A stretch of 64,000 nucleotides of DNA from Trypanosoma brucei gambiense DAL972. Its lineage: Eukaryota; Euglenozoa; Kinetoplastea; Trypanosomatida; Trypanosomatidae. Where the stretch lies: contig NC_026744.1 in assembly GCF_000210295.1 (NCBI RefSeq), forward strand, positions 2,046,001 to 2,110,000. Reading direction: 5' to 3'. The position numbers and the translations under genes are program-made. Position 1 is the stretch's first letter; each line of letters starts with the position of its first letter. The notes below the pieces were generated by a model. That model was not told the origin of the DNA. It searched no databases and saw only the letters and a program-made list of their open reading frames with translations. Shown piece by piece: positions 1 to 9,682 of the stretch.

Positions 1-3000
1 CTCCTCCAGTCAAGGGGGGCCCAAACCCCGAGGAGGCGCGAAGCGGGGTGTTGCTGAACTGCGAGGAATTGCGGTCGCCACAGCCACAAATGCGCAACTT
101 CGCGTGTTGAGTTATAACTTTAACATCCTCCCCAGGGGTTGTGGCGGCTTTCAACGGGAACGCATCAGCTCGTTTCTTGAGACTGTCGACCAATATGATG
201 TGATAATGCTGCAGGAGGTCTATGCAGCCAGTGTGTTGCCTTACTTTCTGCAGAACCGCATGTGCTTTCAGAAGATGCTGGTGGACGAGCTGGTGCTTCG
301 TGGTTTTCAGCACTACGCCATATCGAAGCAGCCATCGTACACTACTATGTTGCGCAATAATGTTTTCTCAGACAATGGACTTATCATTGCATCGCGGTTT
401 CCAATAGGCCAGCGAGGGTCGTACACGTTCCGCAGCCACGAGCGTGCGGTGCAGTCTGTTCGACGAGGTTGCCTGTTTGCCGAGGTGAAGGTGCCCTTGA
501 CCAGTGGTGGGGAGGAGTCAATAATTTTCTTTAATGTACATCTTCGACAGGAGGATAGCGATGACGTAACCTCAGAGCACGTAAAGGAAACACGCCAGTT
601 TGCTGCCTCCGTCATTCGAAACATGTGCTCAAACCCTGAAGATGTGGCACAAATTCCCTTTGTTTTGGCTGGAGACTTTGATGTTAACGGTATCAATTTA
701 CACAACGTTGGTCAACCCACAAAAAAGTATGAGGATCTTTTGGGCGAACTGCAGGCTCTCGGGTCTGGTGTACGTGAGGCCGTGTTTGATGCCCAGCACC
801 GCCATCCGCCAACAAGACCAACGGAGTTGTTCTTCCCGACACAATCAAAGTTGGTTCGCAATTCCTTTTCGCCCCAAAGGCAAGACTACTTCTTCGTCTC
901 GCATACCGTTGCCGTTAAGAATCCGGATATCCACAAGTTTGTTTCAGACAGCCAGCAGCCGTATACATACCTCTCCGATCATTTTGGCGTCTCCGCCGTA
1001 CTTGCAATCCCCCAAACGTCGAAGCAAAGACACAAAAGATGGATGCCGCTCACTGAGTCAAATGCACCAGAATCCGAAGAAACGGTTAACGAACACTCAA
1101 ACCCCATATTCAGTATCATAGTGGAGATCATCGTTCTATGTACTGTGTCGTGGGCGGCGTTCTGTTTTAGCTGGGTTGCGCTTTTGTTCTCCCTGCTTGT
1201 GGGTGTGCTTGTTTGGTACTGCCTTTCTCCTATCCATGAGCTTAGGAGCGAACGGAAATTCACGCGGGTGGGGAACAGCAATGCACATGGAGGGGAAGGT
1301 TGTGTGTCGGATCTGCCGCGAGAGTACGAGAGTCTGAAACATGCCAACAGTGTTGGTGAAATGTGGAGGCGGGCCGTGTCTCTCCACTCAGCGCAGAGGT
1401 GCCTCGGACAAAAGAACGATGCCGGTGTGCCCGAGTGGCTCACATTTGTGTCTGTCGATGCGCGGGCTCAAGAGTTGGCCTCCGGTCTCGCTGCTCTCGG
1501 TGTTGGCCCCGGTGATGTCATCGGTGTAGACTGTGATGCCAGTGTTGATTCAACTGTTCTTGAACTGGCTTGCGCTACATACGGAATCGCAACGTTGGCT
1601 TTGGTGGGAAAGGGCTCTACAATTAGGAATCTCATTGATGAATATGATATTAAGGTAGTTTTTGCTGCCCGCAATGCCGTTGGGGCGATATTGACTTGCC
1701 GATCACGATCTTTAGAGACGCTGGTGTGTATGCATTCTTCCCACGATAGTACAGACTGCATGGTTGCACGCGATGTTTGCATAACGCTTATTTCGTACAA
1801 CGAAATCTTCAGTAAAGGGCGATCACAACCTGTCTTGTTGCGGCCCGTGTGCGATGACACCACCCTTTACACTATGGTGGTTGATCCGTCGACCTCCAAT
1901 GGCAATCTCAAAGTTGTTCGGGTGACCCACGCAGATGCCCTTCGTGCTATTCGCACGCTTGTTGGCACTGCCGTGCTCCCAAATACTCAGCATAAACACC
2001 TACTCGTACATTACACTCCCTTCGCGATGCTGTTCAACCGTTTGTTTGTACTGGGGCTCTTTGCTCACGGCAGTGCTGTGGCAACGACGCCGGTGGCGGC
2101 ATGTGCGAGAGCGTTTGCCACGATACAACCCACCATCGTGGTAGCAACACCCTCGTTGTTTTCAACGAGTGCTGTCCAGTTGCGACGCAGGAACGAGCGT
2201 TATTGGCCCATCTTCTCATGGATCTTCGAGCAGATTTACCATCTCCGGCTTTTTCTCATCAATACCCACAATCGAGATTCACTAATATTGCGAACAATCT
2301 TCTTCCGCGGGACACAGCACCTTTTTGGTGGGAATGTCGAAAAAATCGTTGTGTGCTCTTCTGAAGAAAGCTTATCCGACACACTAGCAGAGCACATCGT
2401 TGTTTGTTACACCCCGTGCTTGCGGGAGGTATTTTTTCTGCCCTCTGAGGGAGTTTTTTGTGTGGATGGGGTTCCAGCACCCAACATTCACGTGCACCTT
2501 GAGCCGTTCGACGAACCCTCAAAAGAAGCAAAAATCGGAAGCCTGGTACTCAGTTGCGAGGGCAGAAAGGAGCGAACCCTTCCCATAGCGGCGATGTGGA
2601 CTGGTACTCGAACGCTTCGACTCATCGGACCTCCCGACGGCGTTTTGTTACCTGTAAGATCCGAGTACGTGCTGGCGGCGTCTTTGGAGCGTGTATTTTC
2701 CCAATCACGCTACGTCAACGACGTTTTTCTGTATGCCGAGCCGTCGCGCCCCATTATTGCCATCATTTCACCCAATCGTGATACCGTTGATTTCGAGTGG
2801 AGGCAAAGCCGGGAAGGGGAGGTCGCCGGTGAAGATAATCTGTTATCGAACTGGGCGAAGTTCGCCAGCTTTGCATCCGATCTTCTCACGGCAGACTTCC
2901 AAGTGATTGCAAAGAGGAACGCACTGCACGAGTCGAATGTCCCTTCATATGTCCACATCCACCCCCATGCGTTTAAGAAGCATGACAGTTTTTTGACCCC

Positions 3001-4399
3001 GTATGGGGGAATCCGTCGGAATTCACTGAAATCGTACTTCAAGGTTGTTATCGAAGGGTTTTACAACGACGCAGCCCCGACCGCCCTCCCAACACCAGGT
3101 CAAATAATCGAAAGCGACGAGGAGGGACAAGCCTATGAGAGGGATCAGAAGCCGTTTTCACTTAATACGCCAATCTCGATTGATGTTGGGGGAACATTCG
3201 CGAAACTTGTTTATGTGCAACCCCCCGGTGATTTCAAAGTACCTCACTATGTGGTGAAGGAGGCTGCGGTACTCGCTGAGGGGTTTAATGTACGAATGCT
3301 TGACCTCCTCGATAATGCAGAGGGTATGAAGAGGTTGCTCAATGATGACCCGTTCTCCACGGTTGGTACGCTGCAGTTTGCCAAGATGTCATCGAAGTGT
3401 ATTCCTGACTTTATGTCGTATATAGTTGAAAGCCAAATGTTAAGTTACTACACCAAGGAATACCGCAATACTCTGCGCGTCACAGGTGGTGGAGCCTTTA
3501 AGTACGCTGCTCTCGCCAAAAAGATGGATTTGAATTTTTCTGTGATGAGGGAGATGAGTGCAGTTGTACATGGCCTCGGTGTTGTTATAGGAAGGGCCCC
3601 GGAGACCATCTTTACTGTGGACCCGGCCACTGGTGAACGCCATCCACACCGCTTGAAGAGCCCCCCTGGCGAGCCGTTTTCCCCTTATCCGTGCTTGCTT
3701 GTGAATATTGGCTCAGGCATTTCCATAATCAAGTGTCTTGGTCCCGATGGGTCCCACGTGCGTATCGGAGGAAGTCCAATGGGTGGAGCGACATTTTGGG
3801 GTCTTGTGCGCACCATGACAGCCGTTACGTCGTGGGAGGAAATAACTGAGACGATGCGGCTCGACGGCCCGGGCGACAACAGAAATGTGGATCTTCTTGT
3901 TGGTGATATTTACGGCTACAATGCGAAGGATCTCCCTCCCATGCTTTCAGTAGACACGGTTGCCAGCACGTTTGGTAAGCTTGGCACTGAACGCTTTTAT
4001 GAATCACAGGGTAATGTGGACAGGTTGTACGCGTCGTCCAGCGAAGACCTGAGCGGTGCAGTTTCGTCTTCCCCTGATTCGAACCCAACGCTGCGCGACG
4101 CGGTCGCCCCAACGTTGGCGTCACATGGAAAGACATCGGAGATCGACATTGTGAGGTCCTTGTTGAACATGATATCAAGCAATGTCACACAACTTGCCTA
4201 CCTTCATAGCCGCGTGCAGGATGTACACAACATCTTTTTTGCCGGTGGCTTTGTCCGCAACAATCCCATTGTTTGGAGCCATATCAGTTCCTTTATGGCG
4301 TACTGGTCGAAAGGTGAGTGCCATGCACATTTCTTGGGGCATGACAGTCACCTCGGAGCCCTGGGCGCGGCGACAAACACAGAGGAACATGTGTCCTGA
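1..4399 (+). CDS. EEP phosphodiesterase / acyl-CoA synthetase-like / pantothenate kinase fusion (5' partial)
   Basis: The frame is open to the left window edge with no ATG before the first domain, so the true start lies outside. There are three parts. The first (about 92-1005) is an endonuclease/exonuclease/phosphatase domain of neutral-sphingomyelinase type, with LQEV, NVHL, AGDFD, DYFF and SDHFG motifs. Two membrane segments follow (about 1106-1238), as in nSMase/ISC1 enzymes. The second (about 1320-3000) resembles a long-chain acyl-CoA synthetase, but its AMP-binding loop is degenerate (YTMVVDPSTSNGN in place of a YTSGTTG-type motif), so it is probably inactive. The third (about 3170-4396) is a type II pantothenate kinase with DVGGTFAKL, TGGGAFKY, VNIGSG, VGDIYG and AGGF motifs, and looks active. 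Pantothenate kinase carries out the first step of CoA synthesis. The order suggests a membrane-anchored protein linking lipid breakdown to CoA supply; that link is inference. Confidence 0.85.
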   Translation, partial: SSSQGGPKPRGGAKRGVAELRGIAVATATNAQLRVLSYNFNILPRGCGGFQRERISSFLETVDQYDVIMLQEVYAASVLPYFLQNRMCFQKMLVDELVLRGFQHYAISKQPSYTTMLRNNVFSDNGLIIASRFPIGQRGSYTFRSHERAVQSVRRGCLFAEVKVPLTSGGEESIIFFNVHLRQEDSDDVTSEHVKETRQFAASVIRNMCSNPEDVAQIPFVLAGDFDVNGINLHNVGQPTKKYEDLLGELQALGSGVREAVFDAQHRHPPTRPTELFFPTQSKLVRNSFSPQRQDYFFVSHTVAVKNPDIHKFVSDSQQPYTYLSDHFGVSAVLAIPQTSKQRHKRWMPLTESNAPESEETVNEHSNPIFSIIVEIIVLCTVSWAAFCFSWVALLFSLLVGVLVWYCLSPIHELRSERKFTRVGNSNAHGGEGCVSDLPREYESLKHANSVGEMWRRAVSLHSAQRCLGQKNDAGVPEWLTFVSVDARAQELASGLAALGVGPGDVIGVDCDASVDSTVLELACATYGIATLALVGKGSTIRNLIDEYDIKVVFAARNAVGAILTCRSRSLETLVCMHSSHDSTDCMVARDVCITLISYNEIFSKGRSQPVLLRPVCDDTTLYTMVVDPSTSNGNLKVVRVTHADALRAIRTLVGTAVLPNTQHKHLLVHYTPFAMLFNRLFVLGLFAHGSAVATTPVAACARAFATIQPTIVVATPSLFSTSAVQLRRRNERYWPIFSWIFEQIYHLRLFLINTHNRDSLILRTIFFRGTQHLFGGNVEKIVVCSSEESLSDTLAEHIVVCYTPCLREVFFLPSEGVFCVDGVPAPNIHVHLEPFDEPSKEAKIGSLVLSCEGRKERTLPIAAMWTGTRTLRLIGPPDGVLLPVRSEYVLAASLERVFSQSRYVNDVFLYAEPSRPIIAIISPNRDTVDFEWRQSREGEVAGEDNLLSNWAKFASFASDLLTADFQVIAKRNALHESNVPSYVHIHPHAFKKHDSFLTPYGGIRRNSLKSYFKVVIEGFYNDAAPTALPTPGQIIESDEEGQAYERDQKPFSLNTPISIDVGGTFAKLVYVQPPGDFKVPHYVVKEAAVLAEGFNVRMLDLLDNAEGMKRLLNDDPFSTVGTLQFAKMSSKCIPDFMSYIVESQMLSYYTKEYRNTLRVTGGGAFKYAALAKKMDLNFSVMREMSAVVHGLGVVIGRAPETIFTVDPATGERHPHRLKSPPGEPFSPYPCLLVNIGSGISIIKCLGPDGSHVRIGGSPMGGATFWGLVRTMTAVTSWEEITETMRLDGPGDNRNVDLLVGDIYGYNAKDLPPMLSVDTVASTFGKLGTERFYESQGNVDRLYASSSEDLSGAVSSSPDSNPTLRDAVAPTLASHGKTSEIDIVRSLLNMISSNVTQLAYLHSRVQDVHNIFFAGGFVRNNPIVWSHISSFMAYWSKGECHAHFLGHDSHLGALGAATNTEEHVS

Positions 4400-6011
4400 T
4401 TGCTGTATTGAGCGTTGTCGCTATCTCTTCTCCCCTCCTTTGACGTGTAAATGATGAGATTTACGTGTGAAATGTGAGGGGTGGTCTTTGGATGACAGGG
4501 CTTAAGGAGATGGGCGAAACCCCCACAACTGGTAAGAAGACGCGATCATTTCTCAATCTTATTTATTTTTCTACTTTTCGTTTTAGAACCACCTCTCGTA
4601 GATCCTTTCAGACATGTTGCCTTTTCAGGTGGCTGCTCCGCATTAATACCATTTGCGCGTAGCGTTTTGTTACTTGTTCCCTTAGTGCGTGCGTACGTAC
4701 CTGTCTCATGCTTACACATACAACAACGCATGTGGTGAGGAGAGAGTAGTTAAAGGAGTGGAGCCAGAGAGTTTTTGTCTTTCGCCCCTTGAGAGCGTTG
4801 ACCACAGGGGTAGGGAATGAAAAGGGGGAAAGAATACCTGTGTCGTGCGGTGGTTTTCTTTCCACTGCAGATGAAGCTACACCTTTCTCAATTCTCTCGT
4901 GGGGCGGTTAATGTTGTCCATTCATTATTCAGTCCCTTCCCGGTAGTACATGGACAGCACGAGTCAAGCAACAGCGGCATTAATTTCTGTTCTGACACAA
5001 GTTGGATAACAGTGCCTGTACTGTAGCCCTCAGAAAATCGCAAGTAATGGGAAAGTATGGTGAATGGTGTTTGTGCCAGCGAAAAGATAAATGCAAGACA
5101 AAGTGGACCGTGCGACAATTTTGGTTTCTCCTAAAGCGACGAATCCCTCTCATTATAATTTCTGTCTTTTTTACTCGCGAACAACATGGGTATGTGTATG
5201 TGTGTGCCGGACAACTTCATTTGCATTGGGGATGTTTACCATCACGTCACTTACCGGAGCAACGAAGGTAGTATGATCTATAAAGTGTATTTCGTTGGGA
5301 GACGTGGTGTTTTTTGCGTGTGGAAGGAAGCTGATCGTGCGCCGCAACACGTGTGTGCGCGTTCGTGTCTGCTTCGGTGATGTGACACCTTGTGATCATT
5401 CAATGGTGAGCGTTGTTTCTTATCTTGCCGTGGCTATTTTCACACGATCTGCTTCTTTGATTTGTTTGTTTGTTTATGTTTTCCAATCCTTTTTAATGTT
5501 ATATTCATGGACTGATTTCCACTTATTTTACACTATATATATATTAGCATGTACGACCACGTGGTCGCACTGCTCTTTTTCCTTAAGTGGGGAGGCGGGT
5601 GTGGAAAGTGTAACCTGATCTATTCGGTAACTTATTTGTTTCTGTGGTGCGCGCGCGGTGAGGGCACGTTAATTTTCTTTTTTTTTTTTTCTACCCTTCC
5701 CTTGCGCATTGTTGCAGGTCTATTATTATCACTGTGTTCTTTTTGCATCTTTTTGTTTTGTTATTCACCCATCTCTATTTACCCTTCCCTTTCCCCCTTC
5801 TTCCACATTCCTTTTTTTACTGTGTAAGTGTCTACTAGGTGAGGCAGGGCGGTTCAAGAAGGAGGTGTGTATTTTCTTTCACTTTCCTACTTGTTTGCTT
5901 TTTTTTTTTTTATTCCTTACGGGGCAGGGCGAGGGGCATACATACAAAAAGTGACACAATTGCTGGATCGTGGTGGTGTCGGTTCCCCCTAGAGGAGAGG
6001 ATCTATTCGCA
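4400..6011 (+). other. Intergenic region with splice acceptor for the MFS gene
   Basis: About 1.6 kb without a convincing gene. It should carry the 3' UTR of the fusion gene and several pyrimidine tracts (about 5676-5700 and 5878-5920). The likely trans-splice acceptor for the next gene is the AG at 5926-5927, which gives an 84-nt 5' UTR with no upstream ATG. Small reading frames of up to about 107 codons are T-rich and low in complexity; I do not call them. Confidence 0.6.
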
Positions 6012-7550
6012 ATGGAAAGACAATCTGATGAAGATATGCTCGTTGGCACCAACGATGAACCCGGAACGTGTAGGATGGTAATGAATGAGATCCTCGAACT
6101 GAGATGGCGTGCGCTCGTTGCCATATGTCTTCTCACCTTCGGCTCGTATTACGTTGTGGATTTTCCCGGTTCTATGGGCACTGGGAGTGGGAATACAATT
6201 GAACAGTATTTCCGAGACCACAATATGGAATACACTCAAGAAATGAACCAATTGTTATATAGCGTATATTCATGGCCCAACACTGTACTTGCTTTCTTTG
6301 GTGGTTTGCTAATTGACAAGTATCTGGGAATCCGTACGGCTGCATTGCTTTTCACATCGTTAGTTGTCTGTGGTTCTTTGCTGTTCTGGGTGGGATTGCG
6401 ATTTACCTACTTTCCATTGATGGTGGGCTCCCGTGTTATACTGGGTATTGGAAGTGAATCTTTGGGTGTGGCCCAATCATCGTACGTGGCTCGTTGGTTC
6501 AAGAATACTCGCGGTGTTGCACTGGCGTTTGGCGTTACAATAAGCTTCTCACGTGTTGGTTCTTCGTTCAACTTCATATTCACCCCAACAATTGCTGAGT
6601 CTCTTGGAGTGGAGGTTGCAACCCTTGCTGGCGTTGCCATGTGCGGGGTGTCACTTCTTGCTTGCATAATTCTGGTAGTAGTTGATTTGTACGCGGTACG
6701 GACGAAATACATACGTGCTGAGCCATGTGATGACGAGGAAAGCGTGATGAAGCTTTCCGATGTGTTTCGGTTGCCGTTTACGTTCTGGGCACTCACTTTT
6801 ATGTGCACCTTTTCCTATACCGCCATAATGCCCTTCATAAGTATCGCGCGAAACTACTTCCAGGTTAAATACGACATTGATGGGACCCAAGCTGCCCTGT
6901 ATATTTCCGCCTATCAGCTCTCAGCCGCCATCGGCTCACCTGTGATTGGTTCCATTGTTGGAGCTTTGGGACGTAACACACTGTGGCTGATACTCTCGTC
7001 CACTTTCATCGGTGTCTTTCATCTTGTACTACTCTTGACAAACATTCGTGGTGACCTGCTGATGGCGTCGTTGGGTGTTGTTTACAGTTTTCTCGTTTCC
7101 GGCCTGTGGCCATCTATTCCGTTGGCTGTGGAAGAGAACGTGGTGGGAGTGTCATATGGTGCCATGACATCCTTGCAGAACATTGGATTAGCAGTGTTCC
7201 CTCTAGTAGTTGGGAAGATTCTTGATGCCTATACTCCTGATCATAACAGTAGCAGCATAATTGACCTGGCGTTTGACGCTGAGCTCCTCAACGGAAACAG
7301 TAATGCATCTGCTGACGGCCCACACCCAACTCTTGAGGGTTATGAAGTGGCTGAACTAGTATTTATAGGATCAGCGGGTGCCGCCCTCTTGGCGTCTATG
7401 GCGGTGCTCATAGCGGACAAGTGCGGTAGGGGTATTCTCAGTGCTTCAGCGAAAAAGCGTGGACAAATGAAGGATGAAAAGCGGGAGAGCCTCCTGAATC
7501 ATCTTCCCGAAGAGGAGAGGACTTTGGTATATTTGCATCGTGAGCCCTAG
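6012..7550 (+). CDS. Major facilitator superfamily transporter, MFSD1-like
   Basis: A 512-residue polytopic membrane protein with about 12 hydrophobic segments and a charged central loop (about residues 232-258). Motifs such as FGSYYVVDFPG near the N-terminus, YSWPNTVLAFFGGLLIDK, and GIGSESLGVAQSSYVARWFK followed by a helix with SRVGSS match the MFSD1 branch of the family. MFSD1 in animals is a lysosomal carrier exporting dipeptides, so an endolysosomal solute exporter is a reasonable guess; substrate and location are not visible in the sequence. A late non-cytoplasmic loop has NSS and NAS glycosylation-type sites. The start is the first ATG after the AG at 5926-5927; the frame reaches further upstream only through a GTG codon. 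Confidence 0.85.
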   Translation: MERQSDEDMLVGTNDEPGTCRMVMNEILELRWRALVAICLLTFGSYYVVDFPGSMGTGSGNTIEQYFRDHNMEYTQEMNQLLYSVYSWPNTVLAFFGGLLIDKYLGIRTAALLFTSLVVCGSLLFWVGLRFTYFPLMVGSRVILGIGSESLGVAQSSYVARWFKNTRGVALAFGVTISFSRVGSSFNFIFTPTIAESLGVEVATLAGVAMCGVSLLACIILVVVDLYAVRTKYIRAEPCDDEESVMKLSDVFRLPFTFWALTFMCTFSYTAIMPFISIARNYFQVKYDIDGTQAALYISAYQLSAAIGSPVIGSIVGALGRNTLWLILSSTFIGVFHLVLLLTNIRGDLLMASLGVVYSFLVSGLWPSIPLAVEENVVGVSYGAMTSLQNIGLAVFPLVVGKILDAYTPDHNSSSIIDLAFDAELLNGNSNASADGPHPTLEGYEVAELVFIGSAGAALLASMAVLIADKCGRGILSASAKKRGQMKDEKRESLLNHLPEEERTLVYLHREP

Positions 7551-8462
7551 ACGCTTCGCAACGGAGGTCTTTTATTTTTCTTTTTTGTCGTGTGCCTGTC
7601 CTGCGGGGTAGTGCCGTGTTTTGGAAAAATCGGCGTATTAAGTTCATGAGAGAGACGAAGTGTGTGGAAGGGCCCACCTTGGGAATTAAGTGGAAAATGA
7701 ATGTGATGGGGGATTTTTTTCTTTTCGTGCGCCTTTGCTTATCGCTATTCATCCTCCGCCGCGCAAGCAATAAGTCACGTCTGCTCCCTTTAAATGTAAG
7801 CACGCGCCTTGCGTCGGAGCGTAGAATGTGTGCGCGGGCGGAAACTGTTCAAACAGCGGTATAACTTTTAAGTCCAGGAGTTTAGAAGAGGGAGATGTAA
7901 CGGAGCGAAATGGCAGAGTTGGGACACAGAGAGGACGGGGTCTGGAGCGGCTCTTACATTTTCCTCACTTTGTTGTTTCCCTTTTTATTTTGTCTGCTGT
8001 TCCGCCTTTGTTTCACTGTTTTTTAACAACGTAGCAAACTCCCTCCTTTTGTGGCACTTTAGTTTCACGTTGCCGGTTCGGTGGAAGCAACGTCAGGGTA
8101 CCTTGACCTCCTGTCCTCTCCAATGATTTGCTCCCTCGTTTTTCTTTTTTTTTTTTCCCCCATCCCTTTTCATTACTTACTCTCTTCATCATATGCTCAT
8201 TCCTTGACTTTATTCGCCACTTTACCCTCACACCACAACCTTTTCACACCTTGCGAGTGTCTTTCTGTCTCAAGTGAGAAATTCCCCCTGTTCTCTGTTT
8301 TTCTTCGACTGAGGCTGTATTTGCCTTGGCAAAACTTTACGGTGCCGATGATATTTCGTGGTTACTCATGTCTTTTGCATGTGTACATATGTAAATATAC
8401 ATGTATGTTATATTTTGACCTTTCTTTACTTTGATTTTCTACTTGGACAACAGTGTGTGCCG
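7551..8462 (+). other. Intergenic region with splice acceptor for the RRM gene
   Basis: About 0.9 kb, T- and C-rich, with pyrimidine runs near 8138-8160 and 8425-8445. The AG at 8452-8453 is the best acceptor and leaves a 9-nt 5' UTR before the ATG at 8463. No gene or structured RNA recognised. Confidence 0.6.
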
Positions 8463-9263
8463 ATGCCTAGTAGGGCAGTTCTTCGAAAAAAGGCTCGACG
8501 CGAGTCAAAACGTCGGAAAGATGAAACTGAGGGCAAAACTACTGCCTTTAAGCTGCAGGCTATGGAGCAGTTAGGGAAGTCCCATAAGGCAGACGCCACA
8601 AAACATGTGGCCAGTGACCGGAAGGTGCAGCGCAATAAACGTCCGCGTGGGGAAACAGTGAAGGAAAAAGACACGGATGTCTGTGAGGTACTTGAGGGCG
8701 CTAGCCGAAAGGAACGTAAGCGATTCGAGGCAAAGCGGCGGTTTGAACGACAGCTGGGAGCGCTGAATCGGTCACTGGCAGCCGTAACTTCTAATACTGA
8801 TGGAACTTCTGGGGATGCAGCGCCCTCTGCTGAGGAGGCACACCAACGACATGATCCTAAATACAAAAACGGGACTTTCTGGCGGGATCGTAAGGAACGG
8901 CGAAGAAGAACCGTTTTCCTGGGTAATGTACCCGCTAAGCTAACCGAACAAGACGTTACCAGTCTTATTAGTGACACTTTGAGAAAAGGGTGGACACCAC
9001 CTGAAGAGGATGGCATTGCTGATGTGGACGTGGTTACTGAAGAGGAAGTTGTGGAATCGGTGGATTTCATTAAGTCGATGCCCCGAGCGAAACGGCGTCA
9101 CATGTATGTGACCATGTGCTCCATAAAGGCAGCTGAGTCTGCCACTAAGCTGCTTGATGGGAAAATGATGGAGGGGATCGCATTGCGGTGCAATTTCGCT
9201 GCTGATAAAGTGCAGCGCGGCGAAGCAATTCAGAGGCGGTCGGCTTCTGGCAGCGAGCATTAG
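8463..9263 (+). CDS. RRM RNA-binding protein, possibly Nop12/RBM34-like (nucleolar)
   Basis: A 266-residue protein. The first 145 residues are very rich in Lys and Arg, with many KR/RR pairs that look like nuclear or nucleolar targeting signals. One RNA recognition motif spans about residues 147-250: the RNP2-like strand is TVFLGNVP, an RNP1-like strand follows RRHMYVT, and an insertion rich in Glu and Val lies between. The basic N-terminus, the phrase RRTVFLGNVP and the position of the RRM recall yeast Nop12 and human RBM34, which act in 60S ribosome assembly, but those usually have two RRMs. RRM assignment is firm; the ribosome role is inference. The start follows the acceptor at 8452-8453; an upstream in-frame extension is T-rich and precedes that acceptor. 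Confidence 0.8.
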   Translation: MPSRAVLRKKARRESKRRKDETEGKTTAFKLQAMEQLGKSHKADATKHVASDRKVQRNKRPRGETVKEKDTDVCEVLEGASRKERKRFEAKRRFERQLGALNRSLAAVTSNTDGTSGDAAPSAEEAHQRHDPKYKNGTFWRDRKERRRRTVFLGNVPAKLTEQDVTSLISDTLRKGWTPPEEDGIADVDVVTEEEVVESVDFIKSMPRAKRRHMYVTMCSIKAAESATKLLDGKMMEGIALRCNFAADKVQRGEAIQRRSASGSEH

Positions 9264-9682
9264 TTTGTCACCACGTGGCGGAAGTCGGTAGGGGTGATGA
9301 CGTTACTGAACCGAAAACGAGGATAAGTTAACAGTGCTCTTTCCGTTTTGTTTTCTGACCTTACGCTCGTTATGTGTAAGAAGGGATAATACGTGTAAAG
9401 CAGAGCGATGGTGGCAGTTGGACATTTGTGTGCTTCCACATATGTCTTCTTCTTGCGATATTTACAGTCCCGCTGAGTTATCTTTCTTTTTTTTTTTTAT
9501 CCCTTTTTCTCTCGGTCGCTCCCTTCGGCGCAAGCTTCTGTGCTTTGAGAACGAATATTAGGTAGTTACAGTAGCGGGGTTTGGACATCACATACACTGC
9601 ATTTGTATTCTTTTTCCAACTAAACAAAGGTGTCGGGGTTGGAGGTGACACGCCATTAAGGTACGTTGTGACAATAGTTCAA
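9264..9682 (+). other. Intergenic region with splice acceptor for the LRR-phosphatase gene
   Basis: Holds a strong pyrimidine tract at about 9481-9520 and a shorter one at 9605-9618. The AG at 9628-9629 would give a 5' UTR of about 53 nt with no upstream ATG. No other feature seen. Confidence 0.6.

Noticed and set aside
5295..5618. 107-codon frame in the first long intergenic region
   Set aside because: T-rich, no plausible splice acceptor next to it, no recognisable protein features.
8426..9070. Long minus-strand frame (about 214 codons) opposite the RRM gene
   Set aside because: Antisense shadow of a well-supported gene; no acceptor, and it would lie on the wrong strand for this cluster.
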